Assembly (NCBI GenBank): GCA_902772085.1
Contig: CACXZL010000032.1
Span: forward strand, 1-10,694
Length of the DNA stretch: 10,694 nt
Source: an uncultured Coriobacteriaceae bacterium
GTDB lineage: Bacteria > Actinomycetota > Coriobacteriia > Coriobacteriales > Atopobiaceae
Reading direction: 5' to 3'
Both the position numbers and the translations under genes were made by a program. Positions 6,466 through 10,694 of this stretch are shown here, one piece after another (positions within the stretch are counted from its first letter, which is position 1; each line of letters begins with the position of its first letter). The notes under the pieces are model-generated. The model searched no databases, was not told the DNA's origin, and saw nothing but the letters and a program-made list of their open reading frames with translations.

Positions 6466-6719
6466 CGACCAACGGGAAACCTGATGATTATTGGCTCTTC
6501 GAACGTCACGGTCTCCGTCAACGTGGCGACGCCTTCAGGTCTGTCGAGATGGGCGAGTCCGGTCGACGTGAGCTCCGCGCTCGCCTTTGACCCGGGTACC
6601 GGCGCCGCCCACGCGACGGTGGAGACGAGAGCGGCAAGCGCGACCACCGCCACTGTCCATGCCTTCCCCGGCGCCCACGCCCTCGCCCTCGATGTATCTG
6701 CATACGGATTGATGCCCAT
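6405..6719 (-). CDS. Small hypothetical exported or membrane-anchored protein
   Basis: A minus-strand frame of 104 residues begins MGINPYADTSRARAW. It then has a hydrophobic stretch (about 22-39) ending in a signal-peptidase-like AWA-A site, and a short polar remainder. The ATG (6717-6719) is preceded six bases upstream by AAGGGGG, a good ribosome binding site, and the reverse-strand codons are rich in G or C at the third position, as in neighbouring genes. I therefore prefer it over the overlapping plus-strand frame 6484-6879, which lacks these signs. The odd point is that its last 20 codons run opposite to the end of the lipoprotein gene, a 61-base convergent overlap, and the final residues (WTFWPRMPPPP) look unnatural. 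The true gene may have been shorter or be frameshifted near 6470. No function is recognised. Confidence 0.45.
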   Translation of the reverse strand: MGINPYADTSRARAWAPGKAWTVAVVALAALVSTVAWAAPVPGSKASAELTSTGLAHLDRPEGVATLTETVTFEEPIIIRFPVGRYTIVSCPFWTFWPRMPPPP

Positions 6720-6873
6720 GGCGGCCCCCTTGGTGCTTAGCCTTTTCGTCGTCTGCGAACCCCATGCGGGGTGGAGATTTCCCGCGCGTGCGCCCATGGC
6801 CCACACGATAGCAGTTTGGGCCGTGTCCTGTGAAGCGGTTGGGGATGCTTCGGCACGGTTGATTTGCGCGGTT

Positions 6874-6882
6874 TGGTAGAAT
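6874..6882 (+). promoter_or_regulatory. Putative extended -10 promoter element
   Basis: TGGTAGAAT matches the extended -10 pattern TGnTATAAT with one mismatch and lies about 58 bases before the start of the 63-residue gene at 6941. No good -35 is visible at 16-18 bases spacing, as can be the case for extended -10 promoters. The same TGGTA form recurs at the toxin-antitoxin promoter. Confidence 0.35.
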
Positions 6883-6940
6883 CGTTCCGCCCGCATGTGC
6901 CGGGAGAGCGTGCGGCTTATCGCGAAGGGAGGCTCGGCAC

Positions 6941-7132
6941 ATGCCACTGGAGAAGTTCGACGACGCTCTGAGGGAGCGCTTGCTTGGCTGTCGTACCATC
7001 AACGATGTCATCCGCGCCCTCAAGGATGCTGGCGTAGAGGTCGGCGACGGCGAGGTTGCTGCCATCGCCATGGCGGTGTGCGGGATTGACTCGGGGGACG
7101 GGTGGCTGTCAAATAGCCAAGCGAGTGCCTAA
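6941..7132 (+). CDS. Small helical protein, weakly Nif11-leader-like
   Basis: This is a 63-residue protein with a strong ribosome binding site (AAGGGAGG, eight bases before the ATG). It has predicted amphipathic helices at about 3-16 (LEKFDDALRERLLG), 19-31 (TINDVIRALKDAG) and 36-47 (DGEVAAIAMAVC), then a Gly/Ser/Asp-rich tail (GIDSGDGWLSNSQASA). The pattern of an Arg/Leu helix, then a short helix ending in AG-x-x-V and an acidic-start helix, recalls Nif11-type leader sequences of modified peptides. However, no lanthipeptide synthetase, radical SAM enzyme or dedicated exporter is nearby, and the tail has just one Ser pair and no Cys cluster, so a peptide-natural-product role is only a guess. 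It may equally be a small regulatory or structural protein. It is separated by 83 bases from the toxin-antitoxin operon, which has its own promoter. Confidence 0.65.
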   Translation: MPLEKFDDALRERLLGCRTINDVIRALKDAGVEVGDGEVAAIAMAVCGIDSGDGWLSNSQASA

Positions 7133-7155
7133 AGCATTCTGTTGCGACCATCTTC

Positions 7156-7193
7156 TTGGGAGAACACCCTTTAATATGGTATAAATATCCCAT
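7156..7193 (+). promoter_or_regulatory. Toxin-antitoxin promoter with overlapping operator
   Basis: TTGGGA (7156-7161) and TATAAA (7180-7185), with 18 bases between them, form a sigma-70-type promoter. The TG at 7177-7178 makes it an extended -10. The near-perfect palindrome ATGGTATA-AA-TATCCCAT (7176-7193, one mismatched pair) covers the -10. The antitoxin start follows 31 bases after the -10. Autorepression by antitoxin or antitoxin-toxin complex is the rule for Phd/YefM systems, and this palindrome is the natural candidate operator. Confidence 0.65.
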
Positions 7194-7215
7194 AAACGTG
7201 GGATTGGAGGATGAC

Positions 7216-7482
7216 ATGCAGATGGTTCCCGTGAAGGAGCTCAAGGACGCGGCGAGAATCTCGCGCCTCTGCCACGAGTCCGGAGAGCCGGTGCACGTGA
7301 CGAAAAACGGCTACGCCGATATGGTGATCATGAGCGCGGAGGCTTACGAGGCAATGGAGGCGCAGGCCAGGGTCGGGCGTACGGTTGAGCTCGTGCAGGA
7401 GGGCATAGACGCCGTGTCGCGGGGCGACTGCCGCGACGCCCTCGAGGCCGTCGCGTCGCTGCGGGACAAGTATGGCCTATAG
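7216..7482 (+). CDS. Phd/YefM-family antitoxin
   Basis: This 88-residue protein has the Phd/YefM fold. The N-terminal DNA-binding part reads VPVKELKDAARISRLCHESG, then EPVHVTKNGYADMVIMSAEAYEAME (positions about 4-48 overall), with the family's basic-NG-x-x-D/A-x-V-x-M-S pattern. The C-terminal helices (about 50-88, VELVQEGIDAVSRGD) would wrap and neutralise the toxin. Several upstream starts are possible. The ATG at 7216 is chosen because TTGGAGG ends five bases before it; the longer frame from 7156 would include the promoter. The last 11 bases overlap the toxin gene, which fits translational coupling with antitoxin made first. Regulation is probably by binding to the palindrome over its own -10. 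Confidence 0.88.
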   Translation: MQMVPVKELKDAARISRLCHESGEPVHVTKNGYADMVIMSAEAYEAMEAQARVGRTVELVQEGIDAVSRGDCRDALEAVASLRDKYGL

Positions 7483-7798
7483 CGTGGTCATCGCCGGTCC
7501 GGCTGAGCGCGACCTCGACCAAGCGCTAAACTACATCGCCAACGTGCTCGCTGCGCCCAGTGCCGCCGCCTCGCTGCTCGACGAGTTCGAGCGGTTGCTC
7601 GTCCACCTCGCGGACAACCCCAGCCTGTTCGGCGTCGACTTCGACGTGAGCGAGGCGGATGCCGCGCGAGTCCGCCACTGCATGGCAAAGGGCTACGAAA
7701 TCTACTACCAGGTCGACGAGGCCAATCACCGCGTCCTCGTCCTTGCATTCCTGCATGGCTCCCGCGACGCCGTGCGAATCATGACTCAGCGTGTCTAA
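7472..7798 (+). CDS. RelE/ParE-family toxin
   Basis: This 108-residue protein has the layout of the RelE/ParE superfamily. An N-terminal strand (YSVVIAGPAERDL) leads to two helices (13-49, DLDQALNYIANVL and AAASLLDEFERLLVHL), then P50, and a beta-sheet core ending GYEIYYQVDEANHRVLVLAF with the closing LHGSRDAVRI. Members either cut mRNA on the ribosome (RelE) or poison DNA gyrase (ParE). The sequence alone does not decide; the DL-x-x-A-x-x-YI helix and long hairpin lean toward the ParE side. It overlaps the antitoxin gene by 11 bases and lacks a strong ribosome binding site of its own (GGGACAAG), consistent with coupled, lower translation. Confidence 0.88.
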   Translation: MAYSVVIAGPAERDLDQALNYIANVLAAPSAAASLLDEFERLLVHLADNPSLFGVDFDVSEADAARVRHCMAKGYEIYYQVDEANHRVLVLAFLHGSRDAVRIMTQRV

Positions 7799-7825
7799 GC
7801 TATGAATGCTGAGAGTCTTGTTTGT

Positions 7826-7841
7826 GCTCTGTGCGCAGAGC
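7826..7841 (+). terminator. Hairpin after the toxin gene, terminator-like
   Basis: GCTCTG-TGCG-CAGAGC is a perfect six-base stem with a four-base loop, 27 bases past the toxin stop. The bases after it (TTGGCAATATG) are not a T-tract, so if it ends transcription it does so weakly or with Rho. The rest of the gap to 8007 contains no gene that I can support. Confidence 0.35.
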
Positions 7842-8007
7842 TTGGCAATATGCGTAAAGATTTTCTGCTGTAGGTCGTGGTTTTGGTTTTTCCGGCTAAA
7901 AAGAACCTAAACAAACGGAGATGCGACGCAGAAATGCTTATCCTCTCCACGTGATGACGTTTCATGTGATACGGTTATAGATATCCGTGAAAGGGAGAGG
8001 GGGTCAT

Positions 8008-8904
8008 ATGGGTATTCTTGAAGGATTCGTCCTTCTTGTGTGCGGGCTTTTTGCAGGCGTGCTCGCTACCGTGTATGACGTCTTCGCCGTTGGCGGGGCT
8101 TCGTTTTTGTCTCACTTTGCCCTTTGGGTCGTATTGAACGCGTTGGTGGCCGTACATGTGGAAAGCCGTTTGCGGGCGATCCTGTGGGCCATACCTTTCA
8201 ACCTGGGCTATATCGAGGGATACTTCATCAGTACCGTCATGACGTTCGAGTACTATACGAAATCGACTATGGTGCCTTTGGCTGCCGTGGCCCTGATATC
8301 GCCGCTTCTTACATACGCTTTGTGGACGGCACGTAAAGAGAAGAACGTCTATGGTCGTCTCCTTGCCGTGGCAATTGCGGTGGGTACTTCGGTTGCGAGC
8401 TATCTGATAAACGGTGAGCTTGACGTGTACACGGTGGTCATGAGTGTAATCCTGCTCCTCATTCTCACGGTTTTGCCGGTGCGTCAGCTGAAAGTCACGC
8501 GCTCGGAGCGTGTGCCAGAGCCACAGCCGGCAGTCGTTGAAGAGGGCATGGCTGCCGTGGACGCAGCTGCGTATGATTCACAGGAAAAGAACGACCCTTC
8601 TCTCCGCCGCATTTCAGTAGTAGAGACTGAGCGCGTGCCTAGTGATGATGATAGCTTTCGCAGACAGAGAAAGCTGCGTGCCCGCCAACGACGAGAACAA
8701 CAAAAACGGTTACGAGAAGAGCAGAGACGCGAGGAGTTGGAGCGTGAGAAACGTAGGCGCAAGTCCGTTGAGCAACGGCGATCCCGCCAAGAAAGACGCA
8801 GCGACGACGATGCGCCGACACCTTCCGCACCTGGTATCCCAAGCACGCATGGGATGTCTACGCTTGGCACCGTGAGACCTGCGCGCCGTAGCACACGCGG
8901 GTAG
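8008..8904 (+). CDS. Polytopic membrane protein with basic C-terminal tail
   Basis: This 298-residue protein is of no family I recognise with confidence. The first 160 residues form about six membrane segments (roughly 4-28, 34-51, 57-77, 88-107, 117-134 and 139-157). After that comes a cytosolic tail with an acidic/Ala linker (165-200) and a very Arg/Glu/Lys-rich predicted helix or coiled coil (about 217-265, with runs such as RQRREQQKRLREEQRREELE), then a Pro/Ser/Arg end. Such basic tails can bind nucleic acid, ribosomes, acidic lipids or a partner protein. The ATG at 8008 is preferred because GGGAGAGGGGG precedes it; the in-frame GTG at 7987 lies before that site. It stands alone and ends at a strong terminator. 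An uncharacterised coriobacterial membrane family is the safest description. Confidence 0.8.
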   Translation: MGILEGFVLLVCGLFAGVLATVYDVFAVGGASFLSHFALWVVLNALVAVHVESRLRAILWAIPFNLGYIEGYFISTVMTFEYYTKSTMVPLAAVALISPLLTYALWTARKEKNVYGRLLAVAIAVGTSVASYLINGELDVYTVVMSVILLLILTVLPVRQLKVTRSERVPEPQPAVVEEGMAAVDAAAYDSQEKNDPSLRRISVVETERVPSDDDSFRRQRKLRARQRREQQKRLREEQRREELEREKRRRKSVEQRRSRQERRSDDDAPTPSAPGIPSTHGMSTLGTVRPARRSTRG

Positions 8905-8920
8905 CATCCCGTATCATTTC

Positions 8921-8960
8921 CCGAAGCCGCCTGTGCTGTAACATGGGCGGCTTCGGTTTT
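8921..8960 (+). terminator. Intrinsic transcription terminator
   Basis: A perfect 11-base stem (CCGAAGCCGCC at 8921-8931 with GGCGGCTTCGG at 8946-8956) is followed at once by TTTT. It lies 16 bases after the stop of the membrane-protein gene and reads in its direction. On the other strand no T-tract follows, so it probably does not stop the converging PLC gene. Confidence 0.9.
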
Positions 8961-9080
8961 ATTGAGTCGGCTGAGGCTCCAAAAGAATGCGCACAGACCT
9001 TCGTGCGTAATACCTGCTCGGTGCTTTGCAGGCAGTCTTCACAACGCTCGCTCATTATGATGGATATGATGGAGTGTTTG

Positions 9081-10004
9081 TTATTCGAACGTGCCGAGAT
9101 AGTTTATGCCACCTATCATAGCCTCGAGTCGCTCTTGGTCGCCTTCCACGAGGCGCTTGGAGAAGACGGGCCAAGCCAAAAGGGCATCGTGGAAGAGGTC
9201 GGGAAAGCTCGCAATGGAGACCTCGCCGGTGGCAGGATCCTTCCAAGCATGATGCTCTAGGTTCGCAAACGTGCAGTCGCTGTTTGTGACGACGGGATGG
9301 GCTTGGGCAAGGAGGCGAGAATAAGGACGGCTCAGCTTCTCGATGCGCGCGAGCAGCTGTGGGAGGCGGCTTGCAGGAGGATCGATGACGCGATAGACGA
9401 GCTGGTAGTTCTTTACGGCGAGACCATACTCTGCCGCACCGACCGATATGCCAAAGACCTCCCAAGCCACTTGAGAAAGCATCGCCCCGCAAATGCGGTC
9501 TATGCGGCTGGTCCGCGCGAGGGCCTGAGTGCATGGGACGTCAAGCACCGTCATGTTGCGCTTTTCCCAAAGCATCCAGCTATCGAGCTCGGCCTCTATG
9601 ATTGCATGGATCTCCTTGGTAGCTACCTGAAGCGATGGGTCGGCTGCGATGATTTGCGACTGCAACGCGTATATGAGGGGATGACATAAGCGATCCAACA
9701 CATAATGCGACGCCATGCCGAGTGCAAATGCTCGCGCCACCGACTTGTCTTCGTCGCGCACATGGCTGACGCAAGACCGCAACGCCATGAGAGCCCTACC
9801 CACCTGCTGGGAATGCATGTGATTGGCAAACTGGCGGCATCTCCTCGTGACCATGGGGCTTGTGCTGAAGCGCGACCAGAATGGGTCGGTGCCTTGATTG
9901 CCAATGAGGAAAGCGAGGAGGTCTTCTTGGCCGGTCAGGATGCCTTCGGGAAGTAGCGCGGAAGCGTCTTCGCCAAAGATATGATGCGTTATGATTGCCG
10001 GCAT
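9081..10004 (-). CDS. Zinc-dependent phospholipase C family protein
   Basis: This 307-residue protein belongs to the zinc-dependent phospholipase C/S1-P1 nuclease-like helical fold. Probable metal ligands fall in the usual order: H7/H8 in MPAIITHHIFG, D40 in IGNQGTDPFW, H62 or H64, then SHYVLDRLCH (H100, D104, H108), and HAIIEAELD (H133, E137). Secreted members start with a mature Trp and have a signal peptide. This one begins directly with the PAIITHH motif and has no signal peptide, like the many anaerobe proteins annotated only by this domain, so it is likely intracellular and its substrate is not known. The ATG at 10004 has AAGGGG nine bases before it on the minus strand. It is transcribed away from the HdeD-like gene, with a palindrome between them, and converges on the membrane-protein gene. 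Confidence 0.87.
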   Translation of the reverse strand: MPAIITHHIFGEDASALLPEGILTGQEDLLAFLIGNQGTDPFWSRFSTSPMVTRRCRQFANHMHSQQVGRALMALRSCVSHVRDEDKSVARAFALGMASHYVLDRLCHPLIYALQSQIIAADPSLQVATKEIHAIIEAELDSWMLWEKRNMTVLDVPCTQALARTSRIDRICGAMLSQVAWEVFGISVGAAEYGLAVKNYQLVYRVIDPPASRLPQLLARIEKLSRPYSRLLAQAHPVVTNSDCTFANLEHHAWKDPATGEVSIASFPDLFHDALLAWPVFSKRLVEGDQERLEAMIGGINYLGTFE

Positions 10005-10049
10005 TTCCGTTCACCCCTTAAGTCATGGACGTCACCGTATTGTGGAGCG

Positions 10050-10066
10050 CTGTTTACCGTAAACAG
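10050..10066. promoter_or_regulatory. Perfect 17-bp palindrome, candidate operator
   Basis: CTGTTTAC-C-GTAAACAG has two perfect eight-base arms around one base. It sits in the 118-base divergent gap, 46 bases from the PLC-family start and 57 bases from the HdeD-like start, where a repressor or activator could reach both promoters. Length and symmetry suit a dimeric helix-turn-helix regulator. No regulator gene is in the window, and no convincing -35/-10 pair is visible in either direction. Confidence 0.55.
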
Positions 10067-10122
10067 ATTAGCGTATTTGTAGGCTTTGTGGTGAAAATAT
10101 TTCCGAGGGGAGCTGATTGTAT

Positions 10123-10662
10123 ATGACAAGCAGAACAAACGGACCGGTTTTTGCGCGTACGAAACCCATCATTCTTCTTACGGGTATCGTTATGGTCATC
10201 CTTGGGGTAGTCGTTTTGGTGAACCCCATAGGCGCCGCGGAGGCCTTGACTCGTATAGTTGGCTGGGTATCCGTCGTGTATGGCGTCATTACGCTGGTGA
10301 ATGCCATCAGGAGGGGCAATCCCCTGAAGGAGGCCCCTGGCGAGCTTGGACTGGGCATCCTCGCAACGGTGCTCGGCTTGGTCATGGCGTTCTATACGGG
10401 CGGCGTCGTGACGTTCGTTTACGTATTTATGGGCGTTATGATACTGGCCACGGGACTTTTGGACATCATAGAGACGAAGCGATTTCGCGATGACCGCAGC
10501 CCTATAGCCTTGCCAGCGACGGTATCGGGCGTCATCACGGTGCTTCTGGGAATCATCGTTATCATCGCCCCAATGTTTTCCGTTGCCCTCAGCATGCTCT
10601 TTGCAGCCGTTGCCCTCATCGTAGACGGCATCACCGAAATCATCTTCGGCCTCGGCATGTAA
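10123..10662 (+). CDS. HdeD-like DUF308 membrane protein
   Basis: This 179-residue protein has six hydrophobic segments (about 15-33, 42-62, 73-91, 95-115, 128-148 and 153-176) arranged as three similar hairpins, the layout of the HdeD/DUF308 family. The repeated motif of a GI-x-x-x-ILG helix, a short P-containing turn (VNPIGAAEAL; IAPMFSVALS) and then a helix with Y/DGI is visible. In Escherichia coli HdeD is linked to acid resistance at high cell density; the role here is unknown. The start is taken as ATG 10123 with GAGGGGAG ending ten bases upstream. A TTG at 10117 in frame is closer (four bases) but would add just two residues. It is probably a single-gene transcript, and no terminator is visible in the 32 bases left in the window. 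Confidence 0.85.
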   Translation: MTSRTNGPVFARTKPIILLTGIVMVILGVVVLVNPIGAAEALTRIVGWVSVVYGVITLVNAIRRGNPLKEAPGELGLGILATVLGLVMAFYTGGVVTFVYVFMGVMILATGLLDIIETKRFRDDRSPIALPATVSGVITVLLGIIVIIAPMFSVALSMLFAAVALIVDGITEIIFGLGM

Positions 10663-10694
10663 TCTCCCAGTCCCGTACCCTCGTGGCCTGCCCC

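Noticed and set aside
6484..6879. 131-codon plus-strand frame after the lipoprotein gene.
   Set aside because: It has only a weak ribosome binding site and no protein-like features; the minus strand of the same stretch has a signal-peptide-like start and better codon pattern.

Overview
The window looks like chromosomal DNA of a GC-rich actinobacterium. I favour the Coriobacteriia (Olsenella/Atopobiaceae-type gut or oral anaerobes). The reasons are strong G/C preference at third codon positions, clear AGGAG-type ribosome binding sites, and a typical gene mix (VTC-domain/DUF4956/Cthe_2159 operon, zinc-dependent PLC-family protein, HdeD-like protein, Phd-RelE/ParE pair). The assignment is inference; no rRNA, tRNA or CRISPR array was seen.

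Left edge (1-1632): a fragment of an AlgI-type MBOAT O-acetyltransferase on the minus strand abuts, head to head at about 186-197, the C-terminal two thirds of NAD-dependent DNA ligase (ligA) on the plus strand. The ligase has lost the part that carries the adenylated lysine. Because ligA is normally essential, this is either a rearrangement with an intact copy elsewhere or an assembly chimera.

Gene-poor stretch (1633-2909): there is no intact gene over about 1.3 kb. It holds a long imperfect inverted repeat (1694-1757), a decayed minus-strand transposase-like remnant (1880-2266), GC-rich hairpins, and a striking array of five copies of a TCCGCTTGTGCACACG-like motif in strictly alternating orientation (2403-2570).

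Surface operon (2910-6465): a cytosolic VTC/CYTH-fold protein, a DUF4956 membrane protein and a large Cthe_2159-type carbohydrate-binding lipoprotein lie in one tightly packed, translationally coupled unit. The likely overall job is making or modifying something at the cell envelope, but the pathway is not established.

Small-gene region (6405-7798): a probable minus-strand exported or membrane-anchored small protein overlaps the operon's 3' end. It is followed by a 63-residue helical protein with its own promoter-like sequence, then a type II toxin-antitoxin operon with a strong extended -10 promoter and an operator-like palindrome over the -10.

Right part (8008-10662): a polytopic membrane protein with a long, very basic cytosolic tail ends in a clear intrinsic terminator. 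A convergent zinc-dependent phospholipase C family gene follows, and a divergent HdeD-like DUF308 membrane protein closes the window. The last two share an intergenic region with a perfect 17-bp palindrome.
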